From Posidonia oceanica (Eukaryota > Streptophyta > Magnoliopsida > Alismatales > Posidoniaceae): 64,000 nt of DNA. Position numbers and translations under genes: made by a program. How positions within the stretch are numbered: position 1 is the first letter of the stretch; each line of letters begins with the position of its first letter. Below, piece by piece: positions 1 through 11,780 of the stretch. The notes under the pieces are model-generated. The model was not told the origin of the DNA and made no database searches. It saw only the letters and a program-made list of their open reading frames with translations. Where the stretch lies: the NCBI GenBank assembly GCA_037176725.1, contig JAZBRS010000029.1, forward strand, positions 48,184,001-48,248,000, read 5' to 3'.

Positions 1-1353
1 TGCCTTTGCGGGCCTTTTCGATGTCTCGTCTGTTTGTTTGCACACTTCCGTAATTTGAGGACTAGCGCCATTGCGTGCCGTTTCGAAGTCACATCTGTTT
101 GTTTGCTCTCTTCCATAATTTGAGAACGAGCGCCTTTGCGTGCCATTTCGAAGTCACGTCTGTTTGTTTGCTCTCTTCCTTAATTTGAGGACGAGTGCTT
201 TTGCATGCCTTTTCGATGCCGCGTCTGTTTGTTTGCTCACTTCCTTAATTTGATGACGAGCGCCTTTGTGTGCTTCTTCGAGGTCACGTCTGTTTGTTTG
301 CTCACTTCCTTAATTTGAGGACGAGCGCCTTTGTGTGCCTTTTCAAAGTCTCGTCTGTTTGTTTGCTCACTTCCTTAATTTGAGGATGAGCGCCTTTGCG
401 TGCCTTTTCGAAGCCTTGTCTGTTTGTTTGCTCGTTTCCTTAATTTGAGGACGAGTGCCTTTGCGTGCCTTTTCGAAGTCACGTCTATTAGTTTTCTTGC
501 TTCCATAATTTGAGGGCGACTGCCTTTGCGTGCCTTTTCGAAGTCACGTCTGTTTGTTTGCTAGCTTCATAAAATGAGGACGAGAGCCATTGCTTGCCTT
601 TTCGATGTCACGTCTGTTTATTTGCTCGCTTCCATAATTTGGGGACGAGTGCCTTTGCGTGCCTTTTCGATGTCACGTCTGTTTGTTTGCTCACTTCCTT
701 AATTTGAGGACGAGCGCCTTTGTGTGCCTTTTCGAAGCCATGTCTGTTTGTTTGCTGGCTTCCTTAATTTAAAGACGAGCGCCTTTGCGTACCTTTTCGA
801 AGTCATGTCTGTTTTTTTGCTCGCTTTTTAATTTGAGGACGAGAGCCTTTGCATGCCATTTCGAAGTCACGTCTGTTTATTTGCTCGCTTCATTAATTTG
901 AGGACGAGCGCCTTTGCGTGCCTTTTCGAAGTCACGTCTGTTGGTTTGCTCGCTTCCATAATTTGAGGACGAACGCCTTTGCGTGCCTTTTCGATGTCAC
1001 GTCTGTTGGTTTGCTCGCTTCCATAATTTGAGGACGAGTGCCTTTGCGTGCCTTTTCGTAGTCACGTCTGTTTGTTTGCTCGCTTCCTTAATTTGAGGTC
1101 AAGTGCCTTTTCGAAGTCACGTTTGTTTGTTTGCTCGCTTCTTTAATTTGAGGACGAGCGCCTTTGCGTGCCTTTTCGAAGTCACGTCTGTTTGTTTGCT
1201 CGCTTCCATTATTTGAGGTAGAGCGCCTTTGCGTGCCTTTCCGAAGCCACGTCTGTTTCTTCGCTCACTTCCTTAATATGAGGACAAGCGCCTTTGTGTG
1301 CCTTCTCGAAGTCATGTCTGTTTGTTTGCTCGCTTCCTTAACTTGACGATGAG
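1..1353 (+). repeat. 21-monomer HOR unit, copy I
   Basis: Base 1 begins at the variant TGCCTTTGCGGGCC followed by GATGTCTCG. The same junction recurs at 1,354, giving a 1,353-bp period. This equals 21 monomers: eighteen of 65 bp, two of 64 bp (near 560 and 815) and one of 55 bp (1,105). Individual variants recur in the same order in the next copy, including GACTAGCGCC, GAGAACGAGC, TTAGTTTTCTTGC, CTAGCTTCAT, GCTGGCTTCC and TTTAAAGACG. That defines a higher-order repeat rather than a random monomer mix. The window edge may cut an earlier copy. Confidence 0.93.
1105..1159 (+). repeat. 55-bp short monomer form (exemplar)
   Basis: This monomer is 10 bp shorter than the standard unit: GCC starts at 1,105 and the next at 1,160. 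The upstream tail reads GAGGTCAAGTGCC and runs directly into TTTTCGAAG, so one of the two adjacent decamers is missing. The same form, usually preceded by GAGGTCGAGTGCC, recurs through the window. In the first 28 kb I counted about 33, for example near 2,455, 3,741, 5,151, 5,931, 6,955, 7,205, 7,975, 13,425, 17,745, 21,145 and 23,005. Its positions are conserved between duplicated segments, so it works as a landmark. The simplest origin is slippage or recombination between the two decamers. Confidence 0.9.
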
Positions 1354-2706
1354 TGCCTTTGCGGGCCTTTTCGATGTCTCGTCTGTTTGTTTGCACACTT
1401 CCGTAATTTGAGGACTAGCGCCATTGCGTGCCGTTTCGAAGTCACATCTGTTTGTTTGCTCTCTTCCATAATTTGAGAACGAGCGCCTTTGCGTGCCATT
1501 TCGAAGTCACGTCTGTTTGTTTGCTCTCTTCCTTAATTTGAGGACGAGTGCTTTTGCATGCCTTTTCGATGCCGCGTCTGTTTGTTTGCTCACTTCCTTA
1601 ATTTGATGACGAGCGCCTTTGTGTGCTTCTTCGAGGTCACGTCTGTTTGTTTGCTCACTTCCTTAATTTGAGGACGAGCGCCTTTGCGTGCCTTTTCAAA
1701 GTCTCGTCTGTTTGTTTGCTCACTTCCTTAATTTGAGGATGAGCGCCTTTGCGTGCCTTTTCGAAGCCTTGTCTGTTTGTTTGCTCGTTTCCTTAATTTG
1801 AGGACGAGTGCCTTTGCGTGCCTTTTCGAAGTCACGTCTATTAGTTTTCTTGCTTCCATAATTTGAGGGCGACTGCCTTTGCGTGCCTTTTCGAAGTCAC
1901 GTCTGTTTGTTTGCTAGCTACATAAATTGAGGACGAGAGCCATTGCTTGCCTTTTCGATGTCACGTCTGTTTATTTGCTCGCTTCCATAATTTGGGGACG
2001 AGTGCCTTTGCGTGCCTTTTCGATGTCACGTCTGTTTATTTGCTCACTTCCTTAATTGGAGGACGAGCGCCTTTGTGTGCCTTTTCGAAGCCATGTCTGT
2101 TTGTTTGCTGGCTTCCTTAATTTAAAGACGAGCGCCTTTGCGTACCTTTTCGAAGTCACGTCTGTTTTTTTGCTCGCTTTTTAATTTGAGGACGAGAGCC
2201 TTTGCATGCCATTTCGAAGTCACGTCTGTTTATTTGCTCGCTTCATTAATTTGAGGACGAGCGCCTTTGCGTGCCTTTTCGAAGTCACGTCTGTTGGTTT
2301 GCTCGCTTCCATAATTTGAGGACGAACGCCTTTGCGTGCCTTTTCGAAGTCACGTCTGTTGGTTTGCTCGCTTCCATAATTTGAGGACGAATGCCTTTGC
2401 GTGCCTTTTCGAAGTCACGTCTGTTTGTTTGCTCGCTTCCTTAATTTGAGGTCGAGTGCCTTTTCGATGTCACGTCTGTTTATTTGCTCGCTTCCATAAT
2501 TTATGGACGAGTGCCTTTGCGTGCCTTTTCGAAGTCACGTCTGTTTGTTTGCTCGCTTCCTTTATTTGAGGTAGAGCGCCTTTGCGTGCCTTTCCGAAGC
2601 CACGTCTGTTTCTTCGCTCACTTCCATAAAATGAGGACAAGCACCTTTGTGTGCCTTTTCGAAGTCAAGTTTGTTTGTTTGCTCGCTTCCTTAATTTGAC
2701 GACGAG
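1354..2706 (+). repeat. 21-monomer HOR unit, copy II
   Basis: It is collinear with copy I at a constant offset of 1,353 bp, and the 64-bp and 55-bp monomers are conserved in place. I saw scattered substitutions over the first 1.1 kb, for example TTTGTTTGCTC to TTTATTTGCTC and CGTAGTC to CGAAGTC. The last quarter, after the 55-mer, differs more, with a CCATAATTTATGGACGAG block and CTTCCATAAAATGAGG. That suggests this end was exchanged with another HOR variant. A similar variant is found at about 14.8-15.0 kb. Confidence 0.9.
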
Positions 2707-3994
2707 TGCCTTTGCGTTCCTTTTCGATGTCTCGTCAGTTTGTTTGCACACTTCCGTAATTTGAGGACTAGCGCCTTTGTGTGCCGTTTCGAAGTCACGT
2801 CTGTTTGTTAGCTCTCTTCCTTAATTTGAGGACGAGCACCTTTGCGTGCCATTTCGAAGTAACGTCTGTTTGTTTGCTCTCTTCCTTAATTTGAGGACGA
2901 GTGCCTTTGCATGCCTTTTCGATGCTGCGTCTGTTTGTTTGCTCACTTCCTTAATTTGATGACGAGCGCCTTTGTGTGCTTCTTCGAGGTCACGTCTGTT
3001 TGTTTGCTCACTTCCTTAATTTGAGGACGAGCGCCTTTGCGTGCCTTTTCGAAGTCTCGTCTGTTTGTCTGCTCACTACCTTAATTTGAGGACGAGCGCC
3101 TTTGCGTGCCTTTTCGAAGCCTTGTCAGTTTGTTTGCTCGTTTCCTTAATTTGAGGACGAGCGCCTTTGCGTGCCTTTTCGAAGTCACGTCTATTAGTTT
3201 TCTTGCTTCTATAATTTGAGGGCGAGTGCCTTTGCGTGCCTTTTCGAAGTCACGTCTGTTTGTTTGCTAGCTTCAAAAATTGTGGACGAGAGCCATTGCT
3301 TGCCTTTTCGATGTCACGTCTGTTTATTTGCTCGCTTCCATAATTTCGGGACGAGTGCCATTGCGTGCCTTTTCGATGTCACGTCTGTTTGTTTGCTCAC
3401 TTCCTTAATTTGAGGACGAGCACCTTTGTGTGCCTTTTCGAAGCCATGTCTGTTTGTTTGCTGGCTTCCTTAATTTACAGACGAGCGCCTTTGCGTACCT
3501 TTTCGAAGTCACGTCCGTTTGTTTGCTCGCTTCTTAATTTGAGGACGAGAGCCTTTGCATGCCTTTTCGAAGTCACGTCTGTTTATTTGCTCGCTTCATT
3601 AATTTGAGGACGAGCGCCTTTGCGTGCCTTTTCGAAGTCACGTCTGTTTGTTTGCTCGCTTCCATAATTTGGGGACGAACGCCTTTGCGTGCCTTTTCGT
3701 AGTCACGTCCGTTAGTTTGCTCGCTTCCTTAATTTGAGGTCGAGTGCCTTTTCGAAGTCACGTTTGTTTGTTTGCTCGCATCTTTAATTTGAGGACGAGC
3801 GCCTTTGCATGCCTTTTCGAAGTCACGTCTGTTTGTTTGCTCGCTTCCTTTATTTGAGGTAGAGCGCCTTTGCGTGCCCTTCCGATGCCACGTCTGTTTC
3901 TTCGCTCACTTCCTTAATATGAGGACAAGCGCCTTTGTGTGCCTTTTCGAAGTCATGTCTGTTTGTTTGCTCGCTTCCTTAATTTGACGACAAG
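2707..3994 (+). repeat. HOR unit, copy III, 20 monomers
   Basis: The marker following TTGACGACGAG recurs at 2,707 and at 3,995, a distance of 1,288 bp. This is exactly one 65-bp monomer less than 1,353. The variant order otherwise follows copies I and II: GACTAGCGCC, the CTTCTTCGAGG unit, TTAGTTTTCTTGC, CTAGCTTCAAAAATTGTGG, GCTGGCTTCC, then the 55-mer near 3,741. Part of it (from 3,181) is also collinear with 17,183 onward at an offset of 14,002 bp. Confidence 0.88.
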
Positions 3995-6256
3995 TGCCTT
4001 TGCGTGCCTTTTCGATGTCTCGTCTGTTTGTTTGCTCACTTCCATAATTTGAGGACAAGCGCCTTTGCGTGCCGTTTCGAAGTCACGTCTGTTTGTTTGC
4101 ACTCTTCCATAATTTGAGGACGGGCGCCATTGCGTGCCATTTCGAAGTAACGTCTGTTTGTTTGCTCTCTTCCTTAATTTGAGGACGAGTGCCATTGCAT
4201 GCCTTTTCGATGCCGCGTCTGTTTGTTTGCTTCCTTACTTAATTTGATGACGAGCGCCTTTGTGTGCCTCTTCGAGGTCACGTCTGTTTGTTTGCTCACT
4301 TCCGTAATTTGAGGACGAGCGCCTTTGCTTGCCTTTTCGAAGTGTCGTCTGTTTATTTGCTCACTTCCTTAATTTGAGGACGAGCGCCTTTGCGTGCCTT
4401 TTCGAAGCCTTGTCTGTTTGTTTGCTCGCTTCCTTAATTTGAGGATGAGCGCCTTTGCGTGCCTTTTCGAAGTCACGTCTATTTGTTTGCTTGCTTCCAT
4501 AATTTGAGGACGAGCGCCTTTGCATGCCTTTTGGAAGTCACGTCTGTTTGTTTACTAGCTTCATAAATTGTGGACGAGAGCCATTGCATGCCTTTTCGAA
4601 GTCACGTCTGTTTATTTGCTCGCTTCCTTAATTTGGGGACGAGCGCCTTTGCTTGCCTATTTGAAGTCACGTCTATTTGTTTGCTCGCTTCCTTAATTTG
4701 AGGACGAGCGCCTTTGCGTGCCTTTTCGAAGTCACGCCTGTTTGTATGCCCGCTTCCTTAATTCGAGGTCGAGTGCCTTTTCGAAGTCACGTCTGTTTGT
4801 TTGCTCGCTTCTTTAATTAGAGGACGAGCGCCTTTGCGTGCCGTTTTGAAGTCACGTCTGTTTGTTTACTCACTTCCTTTATTTGAGGACGAGCGCCTTT
4901 GCGTGCCTTTTCGAAGTCACGTCTGTTTGTTTGCTCACTTCCTTAATTTGAGGTCGAGTGCCTTTGCGTGCCTTTCCGAAGCCATGTCTGTTTGTTTGCT
5001 GGCTTCCTTAATTAGAGGACGAGCGCCTTTGCGTGCCTTTTCGAAGTCATGTCTGTTTGTTTGCCCGCTTCCATAATTTGAGGACGAGTGCCTTTACGTG
5101 CCTTTTCGAAGTCTCGTCTGTTTGTTTGCTCGCTTCCTTAATTTGAGGACGAGTGCCTTTTCGAAGTCACGTTTGTTTGTTTGCTCGCTTCTATTATTTG
5201 AGGACGAGCGCCTTTGCGTGCCTTTTCGAAGTCACGTCTGTTCGTTTGCTCGCTTCCTTTATTTGAGGTCGAGCGCCTTTGCGTGCCTTTCCGAAGCCAC
5301 GTCAGTTTCCTCGCTCACTTCCTTAATTTGAGGACAAGCGCCTTTGTGTGCCTTTTAGAAGTCATGTCTGTTTGTTTGCTCGCTTCCTTAATTTGACGAC
5401 GAGTGCCTTTGCGTGCCTTTTCGATGTCTCGTCTGTTTGTTTGCTTACTTCCTTAATTTGAGGACGAGCACCTTTGCGTGCCTTTTCGAAGTCACGTCAG
5501 TTTGTTTGCTCACTTCCTTAATTTGAGGACAAGCGCCTTTGCGAGCCTTTTCGAAGCCATGTCTGTTTGATTGCTCGCTTCCTTAATTTGAGGTCGAGCA
5601 CCTTTGCGTGCCTTTTCGAAGTCACGTCTATTTGTTTGCTTGCTTCCTTAATTTGAGAACGAGCGCCTTTGCGTGCCTTTTCGAAGTCACGTCTGTTTCT
5701 TTGTTTGCTCGCTTCATAATTTGAGGACGAGAGCCTTTCTGTGCCTTTTCGAAGTCACGTCTGTTTATTTGCTCGCTTCCTTAATTTGGGGACGAGCGCC
5801 ACTGCCTGCCTTTTTGAAGTCACATCTGTTTGTTTGCTCGCTTCCGTAATTTGAGGACGAACGCCTTTGCGTGCCTTTTCGTAGTCACGTCTGTTTGTTT
5901 GCTCGCTTCCTTAATTTGAGGTCGAGTGCCTTTTCGATGTCACGTTTGTTTGTTTGCTCGCTTCTTTAATTTGAGGACGAGCGCCTCTGCGTGCCATTTC
6001 GAAGTCACGTCTGTTTGTTTGCTCGCTTCCTTTATTTGAGGTAGAGCGCCTTTGCGTGCCTTTCCGAAGCCACGTCTGTTTCTTCGCTCACTTCCTTAAT
6101 ATGAGGACAAGCGCCTATGTGTGCCTTTTCGAAGTCATGTCTGTTTGTTTGCTCGCTTCCCTAATTTGACGACGAGTGCCTTTGCGTGCCTTTTCGATGT
6201 CTCGTTTGTTTGTTTGCACACTTCCAAAATTTGAGGACTAGCGCCTTTGCATGCCG
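3995..6256 (+). repeat. Diverged HOR block, paralogue of 17.2-20.1 kb
   Basis: From about 3,181 to 6,100 the sequence is collinear with about 17,183-20,060. The offset is 14,002 bp at first and 13,937 bp in the later part, so the right-hand partner has one 65-bp monomer fewer, lost near 4,871-4,935. Shared landmarks are TTGCTTCCTTACTTAATTTGATGACG, GAAGTGTCG, the CACGCCTGTTTGTATGCCCGC unit and the 68-bp monomer. Three 55-mers lie near 4,770, 5,155 and 5,935. There is no non-satellite sequence. Confidence 0.85.
5665..5732 (+). repeat. 68-bp monomer with expanded GTTT block
   Basis: The usual GTTTGTTTGC block is lengthened to GTTTCTTTGTTTGC, a net gain of 4 bp, and the downstream CTTCC stretch has lost 1 bp. 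The monomer is therefore 68 bp. The same 68-bp form is found at 19,602-19,669 and 35,101-35,168, always next to a tail reading GAGAACGAG upstream and GAGAGCCTTTCTGTGCC downstream. The three occurrences confirm that the surrounding blocks are paralogous. Confidence 0.88.
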
Positions 6257-9018
6257 TTTCGAAGTCACGTCTGTTTGTTCGCTCTCTTCCTTAATTTGAG
6301 GACGAGCGCCTTTGCGTGCCATTTCAAAGTCACGTCTGTCTGTTTGCTCTCTTCCTTGATTTGAGGACGAGTGCCTTTGCATGCCTTTTCGATGCCGCGT
6401 CTGTTTGTTTGCTCACTTCCTTAATTTGATGACGAGCGCCTTCGTGTGCTTCTTCGAGGTCACGTCTGTTTGTTTACTCACTTCCATAATTTGAGGACGA
6501 GCGCCTTTGCGTGCCTTTTCGAAGCCTCGTCTGTTTGTTTGCTCACTTCCTTAATTTGAGGATGAGCGCCGTTGCGTGCCTTTTCGATGCCTTGTCTGTT
6601 TGTTTGCTCGTTTCCTTAATTTGAGGACGAGCGCCTTTGCGTGCCTTTTCGAAGTCACGTCTATTTGTTTTCTTGCTTCCATAATTTGAGGGCGAGTGCC
6701 TTTGCGTGCCTTTTCGAAGTCACGTCTATTTGTTTGCTAGCTTCATAAATTGAGGACGTGAGCCATTGCATGCCTTCTCGATGTCACGTCTGTTTATTTG
6801 CTCGCTTCCATAATTTGGGGACGAGCGCCTTTGCGTGCCATTTTGAAGTCACGTCTATTTGTTTGCTTGCTTCCTTAATTTGAGGACGAGCGCCACTGCG
6901 TGCCTTTTCGAAGTCACGCCTGTTTGTATGCCCGCTTCCTTAATTCGAGGTCGAGTGCCCTTTCGAAGTCACGTCTGTTTGTTTGCTCGCTTCTTTAATT
7001 AGAGGACGAGCGCCTTTGCGTGCCTTTCTGAAGTCACGTCTGTTTGTTTGCTCACTTCCTTTCTTTGAGGACGAGCGCCTTTGCGTGTCTTTTCGAAGTC
7101 ACGTCTGTTTGTTTGCTCACATCCTTAATTTGAGGTCGAGTGCCTTTGCGTGCCTTTCCGAAGCCATGTCTGTTTGTTTGCTCGCTTCCTTAGTTTGAGG
7201 TCGAGTGCCTTTTCGATGTCACGTTTGTTTGTTTGCTCGCCTCTTTTATTTGAGGACGAGCGCCTTTGCGTGCCTTTTCGAAGTCACGTCTGTTTGTTTG
7301 CTCGCTTGCTTTATTTGAGGTAGAGCGCCTTTGCGTGCCTTTCCGAAGCCACGTCTGTTTCTTCGCTCACTTACTTAATATGAGGACAAGCGCCTTTGTG
7401 TACCTTTTCGAAGTCATGTCTGTTTGTTTGCTCGCTTCCTTAATTTGACGACGAGTGCCTTTGCGTGCCTTTTCGATGTCTCGCCTGTTTGTTTGCACAC
7501 TTCCATAATTTGAGGACTAGCGCCTTTGCGTGCCGTTTCGAAGTCACGTCTGTTTGTTTGCTCTCTTCCTTAATTTGAGGACGAGCGCCTTTGCGTGCCA
7601 TTTCGAAGTCACGTCTGTTTGTTTGCTCTCTTCCTTGATTTGAGGACGAGTGCCTTTGCATGCCTTTTCGATGCCGCGTCTGTTTGTTTGCTCACTTCCT
7701 TAATTTGGTGACGAGTGCCTTCGAGTGCTTCTTCGAGGTTACGTCTGTTTGTTTGCTCACTTCCATAAATTGAGGACGAGCGCCTTTGCGTGCCTTTTCG
7801 AAGTCTCGTCTGTTTGTTTGCTCACTTCCTTAATTTGAGGACGAGCGCCTTTGCATGCCTTTTCGAAGTCACGTCTGTTTGTTTGCTCGCTTCCATAATT
7901 TGAGGACGAACGCCGTTGTGTGCCTTTTCGTAGTCACGTCTGTTTTTTTGCTCGCTTCCTTAATTTGAGGTCGAGTGCCTTTTCGAAGTCACGTTTGTTT
8001 GTTTGCTCGCTTCTTTAATTTGAGGACGAGCGCCTTTGCGTGCCTTTTCGAAGTCACGTCTGTTTGTTTGCTCGCTTCCTTTATTTGAGGTAGAGCGCCT
8101 TTGCGTGCCTTTCCGAAGCCACGTCTGTTTCTTCGCTCACTTCCTTAATATGAGGACAAGCGCCTTTGTGTGCCTTCTCGAAGTCATGTCTGTTTGTTTG
8201 CTCGCTTCCTTAACTTGACGACGAGTGCCTTTGCGGGCCTTTTCGATGTCTCGTCTGTTTGTTTGCACACTTCCATAATTTGAGGACTAGCGCCATTGCG
8301 TGCCGTTTCGAAGTCACGTCAGTTTGTTTGCCCTCTTCCTTAATTTGAGAACGAGCGCCTTTGCGTGCCATTTCGAAGTCACGTCTGTTTATTTGCTCGC
8401 TTCCATAATTTGGGGACGAATGCCATTGCGTGCCTTTTCGATGTCACGTCTGTTTGTTTGCTCACTTCCTTAATTTGAGGACGAGCGCCTTTGCGTGCCT
8501 TTTCGAAGCCATGTCTGTTTGTTTGCTGGCTTCCTTAATTTAAAGACGAGCGCCTTTGCGTACCTTTTCGAAGTCACGTCTGTTTGTTTGCTCGCTTCTT
8601 AATTTGAGGACGAGAGCCTTTGCTTGCCTTTTCGAAGTCACGTCTGTTTATTTGCTCGCTTCATTAATTTGAGGACGAGCGCCTTTGCGTGCCTTTTCGA
8701 AGTCACGTCTATTAGTTTTCTTGCTTCTATAATTTGAGGGCGAGTGCCTTTGCGTGCCTTTTCGAAGTCACGTCTGTTTGTTTGCTAGCTTCAAAAATTG
8801 TGGACGAGAGCCATTGCATGCCTTTTCGATGTCACGTCTGTTTATTTGCTCGCTTCCATAATTTGGGAACGAGTGCCTTTGCGTGCCTTTTCGATGTCAC
8901 GTCTGTTTGTTTGCTCACTTCCTTAATTTGAGGACGAGCGCCTTTGTGTGCCTTTTCGAAGCCATGTCTGTTTGTTTGCTGGCTTCCTTAATTTAAAGAC
9001 GAGCGCCTTTGCGTACCT
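6257..9018 (+). repeat. 2,762-bp tandem duplication, first copy
   Basis: This 2,762-bp segment is repeated immediately downstream at a constant offset. It holds 43 monomers: 37 of 65 bp, three of 55 bp (near 6,955, 7,205 and 7,975) and three of 64 bp (near 6,750, 8,607 and 8,790). These sum exactly to the unit length. The left breakpoint falls in a 23-bp stretch (6,257-6,279) identical at both junctions. Before it the two copies differ: GCATGCCG here and GCGTACCT at the start of the second copy. Confidence 0.93.
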
Positions 9019-11780
9019 TTTCGAAGTCACGTCTGTTTGTTCGCTCTCTTCCTTAATTTGAGGACGAGCGCCTTTGCGTGCCATTTCAAAGTCACGTCTG
9101 TCTGTTTGCTCTCTTCCTTGATTTGAGGACGAGTGCCTTTGCATGCCTTTTCGATGCCGCGTCTGTTTGTTTGCTCACTTCCTTAATTTGATGACGAGCG
9201 CCTTCGTGTGCTTCTTCGAGGTCACGTCTGTTTGTTTACTCACTTCCATAATTTGAGGACGAGCGCCTTTGCGTGCCTTTTCGAAGTCTCGTCTGTTTGT
9301 TTGCTCACTTCCTTAATTTGAGGATGAGCGCCGTTGCGTGCCTTTTCGATGCCTTGTCTGTTTGTTTGCTCGTTTCCTTAATTTGAGGACGAGCGCCTTT
9401 GCGTGCCTTTTCGAAGTCACGTCTATTTGTTTTCTTGCTTCCATAATTTGAGGGCGAGTGCCTTTGCGTGCCTTTTCGAAGTCACGTCTATTTGTTTGCT
9501 AGCTTCATAAATTGAGGACGTGAGCCATTGCATGCCTTCTCGATGTCACGTCTGTTTATTTGCTCGCTTCCATAATTTGGGGACGAGCGCCTTTGCGTGC
9601 CATTTTGAAGTCACGTCTATTTGTTTGCTTGCTTCCTTAATTTGAGGACGAGCGCCACTGCGTGCCTTTTCGAAGTCACGCCTGTTTGTATGCCCGCTTC
9701 CTTAATTCGAGGTCGAGTGCCCTTTCGAAGTCACGTCTGTTTGTTTGCTCGCTTCTTTAATTAGAGGACGAGCGCCTTTGCGTGCCTTTCTGAAGTCACG
9801 TCTGTTTGTTTGCTCACTTCCTTTCTTTGAGGACGAGCGCCTTTGCGTGTCTTTTCGAAGTCACGTCTGTTTGTTTGCTCACATCCTTAATTTGAGGTCG
9901 AGTGCCTTTGCGTGCCTTTCCGAAGCCATGTCTGTTTGTTTGCTCGCTTCCTTAGTTTGAGGTCGAGTGCCTTTTCGATGTCACGTTTGTTTGTTTGCTC
10001 GCCTCTTTTATTTGAGGACGAGCGCCTTTGCGTGCCTTTTCGAAGTCACGTCTGTTTGTTTGCTCGCTTGCTTTATTTGAGGTAGAGCGCCTTTGCGTGC
10101 CTTTCCGAAGCCACGTCTGTTTCTTCGCTCACTTACTTAATATGAGGACAAGCGCCTTTGTGTACCTTTTCGAAGTCATGTCTGTTTGTTTGCTCGCTTC
10201 CTTAATTTGACGACGAGTGCCTTTGCGTGCCTTTTCGATGTCTCGCCTGTTTGTTTGCACACTTCCATAATTTGAGGACTAGCGCCTTTGCGTGCCGTTT
10301 CGAAGTCACGTCTGTTTGTTTGCTCTCTTCCTTAATTTGAGGACGAGCGCCTTTGCGTGCCATTTCGAAGTCACGTCTGTTTGTTTGCTCTCTTCCTTGA
10401 TTTGAGGACGAGTGCCTTTGCATGCCTTTTCGATGCCGCGTCTGTTTGTTTGCTCACTTCCTTAATTTGGTGACGAGTGCCTTCGAGTGCTTCTTCGAGG
10501 TTACGTCTGTTTGTTTGCTCACTTCCATAAATTGAGGACGAGCGCCTTTGCGTGCCTTTTCGAAGTCTCGTCTGTTTGTTTGCTCACTTCCTTAATTTGA
10601 GGACGAGCGCCTTTGCATGCCTTTTCGAAGTCACGTCTGTTTGTTTGCTCGCTTCCATAATTTGAGGACGAACGCCGTTGTGTGCCTTTTCGTAGTCACG
10701 TCTGTTTTTTTGCTCGCTTCCTTAATTTGAGGTCGAGTGCCTTTTCGAAGTCACGTTTGTTTGTTTGCTCGCTTCTTTAATTTGAGGACGAGCGCCTTTG
10801 CGTGCCTTTTCGAAGTCACGTCTGTTTGTTTGCTCGCTTCCTTTATTTGAGGTAGAGCGCCTTTGCGTGCCTTTCCGAAGCCACGTCTGTTTCTTCGCTC
10901 ACTTCCTTAATATGAGGACAAGCGCCTTTGTGTGCCTTCTCGAAGTCATGTCTGTTTGTTTGCTCGCTTCCTTAACTTGACGACGAGTGCCTTTGCGGGC
11001 CTTTTCGATGTCTCGTCTGTTTGTTTGCACACTTCCATAATTTGAGGACTAGCGCCATTGCGTGCCGTTTCGAAGTCACGTCAGTTTGTTTGCCCTCTTC
11101 CTTAATTTGAGAACGAGCGCCTTTGCGTGCCATTTCGAAGTCACGTCTGTTTATTTGCTCGCTTCCATAATTTGGGGACGAATGCCATTGCGTGCCTTTT
11201 CGATGTCACGTCTGTTTGTTTGCTCACTTCCTTAATTTGAGGACGAGCGCCTTTGCGTGCCTTTTCGAAGCCATGTCTGTTTGTTTGCTGGCTTCCTTAA
11301 TTTAAAGACGAGCGCCTTTGCGTACCTTTTCGAAGTCACGTCTGTTTGTTTGCTCGCTTCTTAATTTGAGGACGAGAGCCTTTGCTTGCCTTTTCGAAGT
11401 CACGTCTGTTTATTTGCTCGCTTCATTAATTTGAGGACGAGCGCCTTTGCGTGCCTTTTCGAAGTCACGTCTATTAGTTTTCTTGCTTCTATAATTTGAG
11501 GGCGAGTGCCTTTGCGTGCCTTTTCGAAGTCACGTCTGTTTGTTTGCTAGCTTCAAAAATTGTGGACGAGAGCCATTGCATGCCTTTTCGATGTCACGTC
11601 TGTTTATTTGCTCGCTTCCATAATTTGGGAACGAGTGCCTTTGCGTGCCTTTTCGATGTCACGTCTGTTTGTTTGCTCACTTCCTTAATTTGAGGACGAG
11701 CGCCTTTGTGTGCCTTTTCGAAGCCATGTCTGTTTGTTTGCTGGCTTCCTTAATTTAAAGACGAGCGCCTTTGCGTACCT
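9019..11780 (+). repeat. 2,762-bp tandem duplication, second copy
   Basis: It is collinear with 6,257-9,018 without any length change. The only difference I found by eye is GAAGCCTCG near 6,525 against GAAGTCTCG near 9,288. The right end is at 11,781-11,803, where the same 23-bp stretch leads into TGCTCG instead of CGCTCTC. Near-identity over 2.7 kb implies a very recent duplication, or an assembly error, in a region whose older repeats differ by several percent. Confidence 0.93.
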
